A stretch of DNA of 64,000 nt from contig JADDTR010000004.1 of the NCBI GenBank assembly GCA_015345905.1, positions 248,001 to 312,000 on the forward strand. Reading direction: 5' to 3'. The position numbers and the translations under genes are program-made. This DNA comes from Aotearoamyces nothofagi (taxonomy: Eukaryota; Ascomycota; Leotiomycetes; Leotiales; Tympanidaceae). The first letter of the stretch is position 1; each line of letters begins with the position of its first letter. The notes under the pieces are model-generated. The model was not told where the DNA came from. It saw only the letters and a program-made list of their open reading frames with translations, and did no database searches. This document shows positions 11,576 through 22,010 of the stretch, one piece after another.

Positions 11576-12531
11576 GTTATATATATAGCTTATAATATTC
11601 TTACTATTCTAGATATATAAATAGTAATACTAAATAGTAATACAAAGAGCTAATAATTATTTATAAAAGCTGTTGGCTTTAGAGTTGAAAGAACATTTAA
11701 TATTATACAAAATCTATATAAATATTATAGAGCTTAGATAAACTCTAATATAGTTATTAAATCTATAATAGTTAAATACTTTAATAGATTTAAATAGAAG
11801 ATACTAAAGGAATAGAGTAATATCAATTATTGATATAGTATAGAAGATGTTAATAAGTCAATTGAAAAGAGAGAGAGGGATATTATAATAGAAGTAGAGA
11901 TATTAGAGAATAAAATAGATATATTAGACTTATCTTTTATATAGTAAGTATTATAATAATTATAGAGAATAGAAATATTAATATTAAGACTAAGATAAAA
12001 GAGGACATTAGATAATAATTAAAGTATAGATAAATTAAGTTCTATAAAGAGCTAGACAACTTAGTAAAGAAGAGTTTAAAAGTCTAGAATATAGAATTGT
12101 AATTTTAAATATAATTAAAATCAAATAGTATTACTATTAAATATTACTATCTATATAACTCAAGTAATATAATTGAAGCTTCTAGTATTACTATAAAGTA
12201 TTACTGTTTATATAATCTATAAATAGTCTAGACTGAACTAAACTAAACTAGACTATTATTTATAGTTTAGTCTTAAGCTATATAATATAGACTATTTATT
12301 AAAATAGTCTAAACTAAATTAGATTATAAATACTAATATAGTCTCAAGAGCTATAATATAGACTATTTATCAAAGCAGTCTAGATTAAACTAGACTATAA
12401 ATACTAATCTAATTTTAAAGACTATAATATAGACTATTTAAAAATCAAGGTATTTAAAGATTAGACTAGACTACTTTTTATAGTTTAGTCTAGTCTAGAC
12501 TGTTTATTTATAATCTAGTTCAACTAGTCTA

Positions 12532-13292
12532 ATAGAGATTATCAACTCTATTCTATAGAAACTTAGAGGCCTTATAATACTATTTATAATTAGTATAGAA
12601 TTTAGATAAAGTAGAAGAAAGATTTATTTTAATAGTATTATAGGTTTTACAATTGTATCTATAGATTGAATTAATAGATATTTATAAACTATAAAGGCAA
12701 TATTATATACTCTATAGACTAGAACTGTCTATATAAGTAAACTAGTAATAATCTATATCTTTAATCTATATTCTATAACCTGTTTTTTTATAGCTAATTG
12801 CTTAAGATAATCTATAAATATAATAGTATATTATAGATAATTATTTAATAAGCTAGATATATAATCTTAAATATATAACAAAAATAACTAATTCTAGAAA
12901 TCTTTCTCTTCTTATCTTAGATATATAGGCTATCTTTTTTTCCCCTGCCTTAAAGGCTGTATATCCAACTATATCTAATCGGTAAGTTATATACACTGAT
13001 CGAATATATACAAGAGCTGGTAACATGATCTCGGAACGGATATACTTTTATCCTAGCGGCGCTAGATTCCTCTTGGATATAGCCTAAGTGCCTGAGGTAA
13101 TCCTCTTCTTGCTTCTGGCACGTGTTTCACCAAGAACACCTCACTATCGACAAGATGTATATGCGTCCCGGCTACACTGATAGCTGATCCAGTAGTGACC
13201 ATCTGGTCGTGAAGTGAGATGAATCACACCCAGTTGTTTATTGCTTTCTGACATAGTGAGTCTAGGTACAACCGCCCTTCCAGAAACCTCCA
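12532..13292. other. TA-rich repeat edge, then start of gene island
   Basis: 12532-12950 is TA-rich RIP-like sequence without a readable gene and without clear similarity to the hAT. From about 12,960 the base composition rises sharply to the gene-island level. No promoter element stands out before the kinase-like gene at 13293. Confidence 0.6.
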
Positions 13293-14207
13293 ATGGACCA
13301 CACCATTCAATATCCGCTGGGCATCAATCGTCAAGATGTGGTGGGACTAGGCATCACAGCATTGGTCGCCCGCCTTGATGCTGTTATCAAGTTCGCCCGG
13401 CATACTGAGCTACCATTGCTCGAGAGAGAAAAGGGCATCTACGAACGCCTCGGACACGATCACGATGGGGTTCTCCGATATTATGGAAACCTAGGGGACG
13501 CTCTTATCTTACAATATGCCTGCCATGGCTCTATAAGACAATACTACGCCAGCCAAGCCAAGTCGGTGTCGCTCCCACTACAACTTCGTTGGGTTGAACA
13601 GATCACGGCCTCGGTCGCTTTTATCCATTCCAGAGATGTGTTGCACGGGGATATCTCCTGTAACAACGTCTTGCTCGATGAAGGCCTTAACGCAAAGCTT
13701 GGCGACTTTGCTGGGTCTTCGATGGATGGCCAAGACCCTCTCATATGCTATGAGACCAGTCACGAACATCCTGAGATTATAGGCATTTCGACAGGAAGTG
13801 AGCTCTTTGCTCTTGGTTCTACCTTCTATGAGATAATGACAGGATCCAAACCATATAAAGAGTTGTCAGATACGGAGATAATCCGTGCATATACAGAAGG
13901 GAATTATCCAAGTCTGGTCTCTTTAGCTGCGTTTAACGATACCATTTATAAGTGCTGGACTCAAGGATATGCAAGTGTAGATGAATTATTAGAGGATGTG
14001 AAGGCTGAAGGTATGAATTTTCAATTATTGAGATGTTCAACACTGATAGTTCCTAGTTACTACCAAGTCCAAACTTATCGCACCATTCCAACCATCTGCA
14101 CTCCGTTATACCACCGCATTCCCAATAGTCCTTACTATCATGTCCCTGCTTCCTATCCTGTTCTGGGCAAGAAACCGTCGTTAAGTAGTCTATATCTTGT
14201 ATTTTAG
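13293..14207 (+). CDS. Protein kinase-like protein, divergent
   Basis: A 304-residue single-exon protein with a reduced protein-kinase fold. Visible parts: a VIKFAR stretch in the position of the ATP-anchoring lysine, the catalytic-loop motif HGDISCNNVLLD (about residue 119, HGD instead of HRD, Asp and Asn kept), then GDFAGS in place of the DFG magnesium loop, and GSELFALGSTFYEIMTG matching the helix-F 'D-x-W/F-S/A-L-G' region. The glycine-rich loop is not recognisable (GLGITALV). Such HGD/DFA kinases are common as expanded, fast-evolving families in filamentous fungi, and activity is doubtful. The last ~60 residues show no domain. It sits at the border of the TA-rich block, an accessory setting. 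Confidence 0.78.
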   Translation: MDHTIQYPLGINRQDVVGLGITALVARLDAVIKFARHTELPLLEREKGIYERLGHDHDGVLRYYGNLGDALILQYACHGSIRQYYASQAKSVSLPLQLRWVEQITASVAFIHSRDVLHGDISCNNVLLDEGLNAKLGDFAGSSMDGQDPLICYETSHEHPEIIGISTGSELFALGSTFYEIMTGSKPYKELSDTEIIRAYTEGNYPSLVSLAAFNDTIYKCWTQGYASVDELLEDVKAEGMNFQLLRCSTLIVPSYYQVQTYRTIPTICTPLYHRIPNSPYYHVPASYPVLGKKPSLSSLYLVF

Positions 14208-14237
14208 CAAATATTTAAGCTGTCTTAATCGGCAAGG

Positions 14238-14465
14238 TTATACCCCTAGAAGCTCAGGCGGACATTGAGGACAATCGCCCGGCCTTTTCGATGACCCCAT
14301 CACAAGCACTTTACCACCTTTACCTTTAGCTGGCGACGCATCGGCGCAGTAGTGCCCATTAGCTCTGGCTTTGTTGCATTCATCCCAATCGCGATTGAGC
14401 TGAATATGCTTGGGGTCGGCTCTGCATTTACTGAAATAGTACGACTGGTCAAAGTAGTGACACAT
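14238..14465 (-). CDS. Small Cys-rich protein (paralogue A)
   Basis: A 75-residue protein with no signal peptide. It opens with M-C-x11-C-x-A-x-PKH, continues with single cysteines near residues 30 and 40, has a KGKGGK loop, and ends with a CPxC pair followed by PELLGV. The same opening spacing and a CPxC end occur in the 57-residue gene at 15347-15520 in the opposite orientation, so the two look like diverged paralogues. The pattern suggests a small zinc-binding fold (inference). Function is unknown. It is convergent with the kinase-like gene, 30 bp apart. Confidence 0.55.
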   Translation of the reverse strand: MCHYFDQSYYFSKCRADPKHIQLNRDWDECNKARANGHYCADASPAKGKGGKVLVMGSSKRPGDCPQCPPELLGV

Positions 14466-15346
14466 CTTGTTGGAGATAAGAGTAAGAGGGTGTGACGAAG
14501 TAATTTCGGTTTATTGTACATTAATCACTTGTAGGTGTTTTTAACTCGGAATGTAGTCTTCGATGTTCATAGCAGACTACTCCAGCTATATACCTGTAAG
14601 TGGTTACCACTTATCGTACCAATTCAGGCACAGTGAGCTTTGGTCTACCTGACTGGTTCGTAATGTTGCTGCTGCAGATATTGAGTAGCTTGCGGGGAGG
14701 CAGACATCATGCATTAGAATTATGCAAAGCAGTTACGATGCATACGTCCTGCTGATATGATCTGTGAGACACCAACTTGAGCTTGAGTCGTCGGTGCCTG
14801 GCCTTGTAGGCGTGGCACCAAACCGCGTCTAAGATTCCCGATTTGCGCAAGGGTTCCTTATCTTTCCCACACCTGTTCTGTAGAATTCAAGTATCCTCTC
14901 ATGCGCACTGGCTAAGCGCGTGTGCTTTATTAGTGCCCGTGTTGTCTCGTGTCACCAACAGCTGCATAGGCGGGACCAGGTAAGGTAGGGTACAGCCTTA
15001 ATTTACCTCCACCTCGAGCAAGATAAGACTTTCGGTCCACAGCAAAAGCGGGGTTACCAAACATCTGACCGAAAACAGCAGGTGGGGGATCCTTCGTCTT
15101 CGCGTGAATGTTCATCAAGCATTTTAGGCTCCCATGACTTTAAGTTGTGGTTGCACAAGGACTACTATGTTATATAACTATCCTTCCTCATCATCCTACC
15201 TATTAGACCTGTTCCACTGTATTGACTCAATTATCCCCCTTCGCTTATCTACTACCATTGCTGTAGATCCTCTCTATTAGGTCTCACTCCTACCTTGTGA
15301 CTACCTTACCATTCGCTGATCGAAATACACCAGCCATACTATCAAG
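14466..15346. promoter_or_regulatory. Divergent intergenic region between small Cys-rich genes
   Basis: No gene was found in these 881 bp. The last ~170 bp before 15347 are strongly pyrimidine-rich on the plus strand (cttcctcatcatcctacc, cactcctaccttgtgactacc), the usual composition just upstream of fungal start codons. This supports a real transcript for the tiny gene that follows. Confidence 0.4.
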
Positions 15347-15520
15347 ATGTGCATTCGATACGTCTATACCACGAAATACGTCAATTGTACCGCGTCACCG
15401 AAGCATGCCGTAATAACATACGATCCTCAACCCCCATGTGGGAAGCCGGACTGTAATGGATACCAGGACCAACATATAGGATCAACCACCAAAAAGGGAG
15501 GAGTCTGCCCTAAATGCTAA
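15347..15520 (+). CDS. Small Cys-rich protein (paralogue B)
   Basis: A 57-residue frame: M-C-x11-C-x-A-x-PKH, then CGKPDC in the middle and a terminal CPKC. The first twenty residues match the spacing of the 75-residue protein encoded at 14238-14465 exactly (Cys2, Cys14, Ala16, Pro18, Lys19, His20). Six cysteines and one histidine make a small zinc-binding module plausible. There is no signal peptide, so it is not an obvious secreted effector. A pyrimidine-rich leader precedes the ATG. The frame could be missed by length-filtered gene callers. Confidence 0.55.
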   Translation: MCIRYVYTTKYVNCTASPKHAVITYDPQPPCGKPDCNGYQDQHIGSTTKKGGVCPKC

Positions 15521-16220
15521 ACATCTTAATAGGTAAATGATAATACAAGTCTCGTCGAGCTTCAATTTCTAATAGAGATGCAACATGTAGATAAAGTTAA
15601 GTGGATGATCATTGCTCGGCTGAAGGGTTAACGTGATTTTGTTTGATGGAAACTGTCTTTGAAGATGCGAATGTTGGAGATTGGAATTCAATAAAAAGTT
15701 GCATGGGTAACCAGGCATAAACAGTAAGCTTGATTGTTGGGAGGTCCTCGGTCTTGATAGAATACTCGATGTGATGTGCGATAACGTGGCGTGGACAAGA
15801 TTTGCGAGATGGTGGGGCACAAAGGCGCTCATGTGAGTTATTTTTTACCCGGTAGTGACCCCGAATATCCTGGCACACTTTGGGCTTCAACGCCTTTGGG
15901 CCTGCGACGATGTTAGGCCGATTTGCGGCTTGAGAAACGATCAGCCACATCGTAGTTACCGGGCACCAAAAGTGTTCAGCCACAAACATGACACGGTCGA
16001 CGCGGCTCCTGGAGCCTTACTATTTATTACTCAGCCAAGCACCGGGGGATCATGTCACGTGGGGGGATTGACTTGTTTACCACAACAACACCTCGATGCC
16101 GCTCCAAAAACCGTGACAACAACTCACCAAAGCTATGGGCGATCTACGCCGATGACATTGTCCCCAGACATCCATTGTGTGCGTCAGTGCCAGATATGCT
16201 ACAATTTCCAACTACCCACA
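15521..16220. other. Intergenic region before nuclease-like gene
   Basis: The open frame of the next gene extends back to 15855. That upstream part lacks family similarity and is read as 5' untranslated sequence. No other gene is visible. Confidence 0.4.
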
Positions 16221-17639
16221 ATGCAGCCTGCAAGCATTGTCGATGGCTGGCTGGACGATGTTCACAGCGAAGGCATACATGCATGTGAGGCAGAAAGCGC
16301 TCTCGCCATCACTAGCCATCTCGAACTTCAGCATCCAAGTCGAAAGCGACGAGCACGCTCAACACACATTATCGAATCTCACCAGAAGAGACAAAAACGG
16401 AGCGTGGATCCAGAGGCTATGGATTCCGTTGAGACTTCCCGTGCTTTACGATCCAGCAAAAAGCCAGAAGCTGCAAAACGGGAATCAGCGTATACGGCGT
16501 CCATCAATGATGCATCGGCGTCTTCTCTAGCCAAGCTCACCCGCGCCACTACCTTGAGTCAACCAAGTACTTGGTCTCGATCGAAAAGCCCAACCCGGAC
16601 AAGAAGTCGCAGTCCTGCAAAGACTGTCCATGATCTAGAGAATGCCGATCCGCCAACAATCTATCTTCAAATGCGACATCCAGATAACGAACTCCCTCCC
16701 ATGGTACGAGACCTTAACAACAATGTGATGCGAGCTAGTCGGAGAGGAAGAGGACTGCTGCCAGGAATAATCAAGGTACGCCACTCAGTCTTTGGATCAA
16801 CTTTTCTGATTTCCTTTTTAGCCGCTTCTGACACCTCATCTTGACGATTGCGATGCTGAAGACGATGATCTATTCGACAATCTTGCAGACGAAGAGGCAC
16901 AAGATACTTTTAAGAGCATTTTGCATATACACACAAAAGCCCTGAAATGCTTTGAATCTGACAAACCAGAAGCAAGCTGGGGGGAAGAGGTTGTCAGGCC
17001 TCTACTGGATTTGGCCGCATCCAGGACAAAGGGTCGGACAACCATAGAGAATGTGTTAGTACTTCAACGCCGTTACTTCTTTAGCTTATAGAATGTAGGA
17101 CCAGCACAAATATTCAACCCCCAACACTGATTCCTCGTGGTTCTGGCATCGTGGGCCTCCCATACGAAGGAAAGAGAGTTGATTATGGCCTGTTTATTGA
17201 CCCCACGAAGGACGAGGTCCGGCAAATCAAAGAGAGGCTCAAAAAATTACCGGACGGAGAAGTTTGGAGTATAAACCAGACCGAGGCATACTATCTTCGG
17301 GAAAAGCCATTATTATCCTCAATCGAGTTGAAGAAAATTCGGTCGAATCACGATCCTTTGCTACAACTTGCGATTTGGAACTCTGCTATGTTTCAGCGAC
17401 TCGAAGGGCTCTTAGACCTGACCCGCCATGGAGGCTTGATGCTGCCGATTCCATCAGTGGCGGTATCTGGGCATAGTTGGCAGGTTTGCTATAGCTATGT
17501 TGAAGAAGATGGTTGTAGTAGGGTGAGTCATGGCACATGGTTCCATGAGCAAAGGCTGACTTTTAGGTCTTACGAGGAATGGTTGATATTGGGTCTACAG
17601 TGGATGTTGTGGGGATATATCGAATACTGGGGGCTTTAG
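16221..17639 (+). CDS. PD-(D/E)XK nuclease-like domain protein
   Basis: This resembles a large, expanded family of uncharacterised Pezizomycotina proteins with a PD-(D/E)XK fold. The chosen start gives MQPASIVDGWLDDV, like the usual IxxWLxxI opening. A low-complexity Ser/Arg region with SRSKSPTRTRSRSP follows. Exon 1 ends at 16775, and the intron is 16776-16821. The conserved core holds KRVDYGLF (likely active-site Asp), SSIELKK about 55 residues later (E-x-K), HGGLMLPIPSVAVSGHSWQV, and the closing MLWGYIEYW. The second intron near 17053-17091 is awkward: the obvious GTTAGT donor and TTATAG acceptor shift the frame, while other pairs are weak or give a very short intron. The gene model there is uncertain and the gene may be decaying. 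Family members are often found in accessory regions. Confidence 0.72.
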
Positions 17640-18008
17640 ACGTGATTGCTTCATATGGAGTGAAGGAATATTGGCCGTGGTTGTCGCGATGCTTGTTCTC
17701 CTAAAGGTGGGCTCAAGAAAATTTGATGCGAAACTTGTTTCCAACATGTCCTGTTGAAAATAAAAGGCTTGTGAGAGATACATGACATTGGGGACCGATC
17801 ACAATGGGAAAGGTTATTGGAGATGGATCCATCGTGAGGACGGGACCTAGAGGCAAGCCTTCCTACTTCGAGACTGTCACCACCCGCGCGACTACGCGCA
17901 CTGAGACTTGGGTGGCTGTCGTTACTACCTATCGAGGGAGGAGATATATGTTATACATCTTGCCAATGAAGTGAGATTGGGCCATGAGACAGGCATCTTG
18001 CAATGACG
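17640..18008. other. Intergenic, no gene seen
   Basis: No supportable gene was found between the nuclease-like gene and the duplicated segment at 18009. Confidence 0.4.
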
Positions 18009-18475
18009 CCGCTTACACGTGATATACTGGAAAAGGCATGATCAGAATCAGTGCTATTGGTGCTAAGTCTAAATGCTCCACAATACCGCATAAATCCAAA
18101 ATGACAACTCGAAACAAATGTAGAAGGAAAGGAAAATTCAACAAAAGAGGATAGCAAGCAAGTTCTAAGGGCCATGTATAAAGTAGGGAATGCTCCGAGA
18201 CCTAATCAAAGAAAAGAACAACGGCTACAAGCTGAGCGCGTNCCGCTTACACGTGATATACTGGAAAAGGCATGATCAGAATCAGTGCTATTGGTGCTAA
18301 GTCTAAATGCTCCACAATACCGCATAAATCCAAAATGACAACTCGAAACAAATGTAGAAGGAAAGGAAAATTCAACAAAAGAGGATAGCAAGCAAGTTCT
18401 AAGGGCCATGTATAAAGTAGGGAATGCTCCGAGACCTAATCAAAGAAAAGAACAACGGCTACAAGCTGAGCGCGT
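18009..18475 (+). repeat. 233-bp duplicate flanking an N: assembly join
   Basis: 18009-18241 and 18243-18475 appear identical over 233 bp and are separated by a single N at 18242. This is what results when two contigs that overlap at their ends are abutted with a placeholder instead of being merged. The short frames in the two copies are therefore one sequence counted twice. A real tandem duplication is much less likely with the N exactly at the junction. Confidence 0.88.
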
Positions 18476-19440
18476 CTTGAATTGTTTTAAATGCAGCTAT
18501 CAACTTTGTCAGCTCTGTAAGATCTGCATCTAGCTTTACATTATACTTCTTTTTATACCAAGTAGTAAAAGAAAGAAAGCTAGCCGGATCGAATCCTTCT
18601 TGTACTCCTACCTTTGCAAGCTGTACTTAGACCTTGACTACAGGTTGCACTTCGGCCTTGATTGATCGCGAGACTAACGCTCCAACAAATGGAAAGGTCC
18701 TATCTTCAGTTAAAGTTGAGTTGGCCTTTTTTCTATAGATACAAGTGCACTTATCCTCAACTCGATCTCGGCTTTCTAGTTCTTCGTTGATAATATAGAC
18801 TGTATAGAACTGGGCCCTCTCACTTGTTTCTCGTTCTATACATTTCCGAAGCAGGTTATCTATAGCCCTTTTACTTTCTATCCAATCTTAAAGGTCTGTA
18901 TACTATATCTAGATAGGATTTCCTTCTTTCCACTTATATAAGGTATAGATTGCAGGTTCCTTTAGTAGCTCTGGTCTATAGGATTCAGCTATAGTATAGA
19001 GGATCTTGACAAACTCATCTTTCTTAGTCCTTCTACCAACCTCTATTATATAAGGGCAGTTTAGATATATATCAGCTGTATTCTTAGTAAAGTCTTTATA
19101 GAGAAGGACCTTAATATAAGAGCAGACTTATAGTCCAATTGTAACAAAGAGTTGTCTACTATATATCTAGCCTTTTTTATTACCCTTTCTGAAATACTTA
19201 AACTTATATTCTATAATCATTTCTCTATCTTTAGTAAAGTCTAGTTTTCCTATATTTAGTTTGTTTAATTTATATAGGTCTATACCAATGTTGGTTTTAC
19301 TTGTACTATTGTCTATAATACTACTAGCTATAATATTGATAGAAGTAGTATTTATAGAAGTAGTACTATTTCCTCTAGATAATAGAGACTTTAACACTTT
19401 AGACAGTAGCTTCAATATCCAAGTACTAGAATAAAAGCTT
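18476..19440 (-). pseudogene. RIP-damaged unidentified gene
   Basis: On the minus strand one frame runs from ATG at 19415 to about 18480, roughly 310 codons, interrupted by a handful of TAG/TAA codons of the RIP type. It reads like a real protein: LDFTKDREMIIEYKFKYF, NTADIYLNCPYIIEVGRR, SERAQFYTVYIINEELES, and AEVQPVVKV near the end. I do not recognise the family. Base composition is lower in GC at the 5' side and rises towards 18480. It may be part of a repeat or a damaged host gene. Confidence 0.4.
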
Positions 19441-19507
19441 GTATTGACTAGCTTAGTAAGTTTCTATACTCTACTAAGAAACTATTCTTTTGCTCTTATA
19501 TTGGTAG

Positions 19508-20029
19508 TAAACTATCCAATAGTCTAGTCTAGTCTAGTCTCAAGAGTAATTTATAGACCATTTTAAAGACTGGACTGTTTAGGTCTAGACTAGACTAGAC
19601 TAGACTATAAATAAATAGTCTAGTCTTAAATAGAAAATAGAGACCATTTCTAGAAATAGTCTAGTCTAGACTAAACTAGACTATTAAAAGCTATTCTTAG
19701 AACTCTTATAACTATTTTTAGAAAAAATATTTTATAACTTTCTTTATCTATATAGAATAGTAATACTTAATAGTAATACTCTTAGTATTAGAATTGTAAA
19801 AAAAGTAGTAATTATAGTATTTAGAAAAGAAACAATCTAAGATCTCTAGAACTAGACTAGACTGTTTTTAAATAGTTTAGTCTAGTCTAGACTATTTATT
19901 TATAGTCTAGTCTTAAGGACTATAATATAGACTATTTAAAAATCAAAGTATTTAAAGATTAGACTAGACTGCTTTTTATAGTTCAGTTTAGTCTAGACTA
20001 TTTATTTATAGTCTAGTTCAACTAGTCTA
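19508..20029 (-). mobile_element. Short non-autonomous hAT derivative, RIPed
   Basis: A 522-bp element of the same family as 20114-20649 but reversed. It begins TAAACTATCC (from TAGACTGTCC) and ends CAACTAGTCTA. It is strongly RIPed. The flanks attggtag and gtctatag do not form a clear 8-bp duplication, so the insertion site has changed since. Confidence 0.8.
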
Positions 20030-20113
20030 GTCTATAGAAATATTAAGAAACTTATTAATAATAAGCTTTTTATAAATTTCTAAATACTTACTAACAGCTT
20101 CTATTAATATAGA

Positions 20114-20649
20114 TAGACTGGCCAGACTGGACTGTAAATAAACGGTCTGGACTGGACCAAACTGTAAAAAGCGGTCCGGTCTGGTCTTTGAGTATATTGA
20201 TTTTTAAACGGTCTACATTATAGTCCTTGAGACCAGACTATAAATAAATGGTCTAGACCGGACCGAACCATTTAGAAACGGTCCGGTCCGGTCCTAGAGA
20301 TCTCAGACCGTTTCTTTTCTAAATACTCTAATTACTACTTTTTTTACAATTCTAATACTAAGGGTATTACTATTGAGCATTACTGTTCTATATAGATAAG
20401 GAAAGTTATAAAATCTTTTTTCTAAAAATAGTTATAAGAGTTCTAAGAACAGCTCTTTATAGTCTGGACTAGACTATATAGTCTGGTTTAGTCTAGACTG
20501 GACTATTTCTAGAAACGGTCTCTATTTTCTATTTGAGACTAGACTGTTTATTTACAGTCCAGTCTAGTCTAGACCTAAACGGTCCGGTCTTTGAAACGGT
20601 CTACAAATTACTCTCGAGACCAGACTGGACTAGACTGTTGGACAGTCTA
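20114..20649 (+). mobile_element. Short non-autonomous hAT derivative, best preserved
   Basis: A 536-bp element with termini TAGACTGGCC and GGACAGTCTA and a perfect 8-bp target duplication aatataga (20106-20113, 20650-20657). The left ~120 bp match the right end of the full hAT at 7963 in reverse. The right ~80 bp match its left end at 2069 in reverse. The interior is GGTCCGGTC-type inverted blocks plus a TTACTATTGAGCATTACTGT motif, with no coding capacity. It retains many CC and GG dinucleotides, so it is probably the most recent insertion of the four. Confidence 0.92.
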
Positions 20650-20657
20650 AATATAGA

Positions 20658-22010
20658 TATATTGTTCTTCTAGTCTAAAAGCTTATTAGTAATAAGTCTT
20701 TTCAATTAAAAGAAGTTTGACTTATAAGTATAGTATTTAGCTAGACTTCTAATATAAGGATCTCTATTGGCCTTAAGTAGCTAATATATATAGCTAATTC
20801 CTTATTAACAACAAGTCTTTTGAAAATAGATAAGTTTACTTACTATAGATTTTCCTTCTAGCAGCTAGAATTAGAGAGAAGATAAATAGTAGTAGAGCTC
20901 TAATAGATAAGGTAGATAGTATAGTATTAGCTGAAAAGCTTATTAATAATAAGTCTTTTAAAATAGTAAGTTTACTTATATAGAGAGTTGATACTAAAGG
21001 ATTATAGAGTTCTAGTTGATTATAGTAACTATAATAGAATTACTAGAGGTAGAAAAGATATAAGTAAAAGGTACTTTAAAAGTCTTATTAACAACAAACA
21101 AAAAAAGGAATTTAAACTCTCTCTACTATCTAGAATATATTTTCTTTAGTCTTAGATAGATTCTCTACTAATTATATACAATATCTATAGAATAGATATC
21201 AATATCAAGATAGTGTTTTTATCGAACTCAAGGAATATAGTATATTCAAGCTGTAAAAGCCTTCTGATCTATAGACTATCTTTACAATTATTGTTACTCT
21301 TTACCTTTAGCTACAAAGTATTAGAGTAAAGTTATAAATAGTAATATTTGTTCTAGAAAGACTTTCTCTCAGCTAGACTAAGATTATATTAATTATATTT
21401 ATACTCTTTACTATATTCTCTAAACAAATATTGTCCTTGTTAAGAATAAAATCATCAATTCCTATATACTATATAACTTGTTTGTTCTAATTATTTCTAG
21501 CAAGTTTGATATTTTACTAATTGTATAACTTTATCTTACTCTATTTATTGTCTATTTATTATAAGATACTTATTGAAGATCTTATTTCTACTATCCTCTA
21601 TAGAGTTATATATAGACTAGTACTATCTTTTATATACTACTATTCAGATTCTACTTTAGTAAAAACTAGACTGTCTTTTCAATACTCTTTACTTAGCTAG
21701 TAATAAAAGCTTCATTAAAAGTAAATACAATATTTCTATTTGCATCTTGTTCTAATAGAAATATCCTCTAGATAGATAAGTCCATTTATTCTAGAGTCTA
21801 TACTATACTGTCTATAAGGTTGATTAATTGATTAATCTAAGTCTATATAAAAAAGAGATATAATTAAAGAGCAATTAGACAGAGACCTTTCTATCGATGA
21901 CTACAAACTTCAACCTTTATCTACTTATAGTACTATCAAATCTGTCTGTTACTGTTGAAATCCTTATATCTATATAGAACTATAGCTTATAATTAGAATA
22001 TACTCTGTTC
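20658..22010. other. TA-rich RIPed repeat, unclassified
   Basis: Very TA-rich sequence with no long frame on either strand. A few short motifs recur (for instance 'agcttattaacaacaagtctttt' variants near 20690, 20810, 20940 and 21080), suggesting a degenerate repeat of about 120-140 bp. No element family could be recognised. Confidence 0.5.

Larger units (their letters stand above)
7964..12531 (+). mobile_element. Truncated, heavily RIPed second hAT copy
   Basis: From 7964 the sequence repeats copy 1 from about 4425 onward, in the same order and orientation: acidic-tail codons (7970-8100), transposase (about 8290-12100) and right end (12217-12531, terminus CTAGTCTA). Nearly every CpA has become TpA, so no long frame survives. 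The left 2.4 kb, including the H3-like gene and left terminus, is missing, and the break abuts the right terminus of copy 1 directly. Two short non-autonomous elements (8988-9504, 11040-11575) are inserted in it. Without them it is about 3.5 kb, like its counterpart in copy 1. Confidence 0.85.

Noticed and set aside
15609-15989. 126-codon minus-strand frame
   Set aside because: No recognisable domain; overlaps the 5' extension of the nuclease-like gene on the other strand. Cannot be supported.
17951-18409. Twin minus frames beginning MALRTCLLSSF
   Set aside because: The same sequence twice, created by the assembly overlap around the N at 18242.
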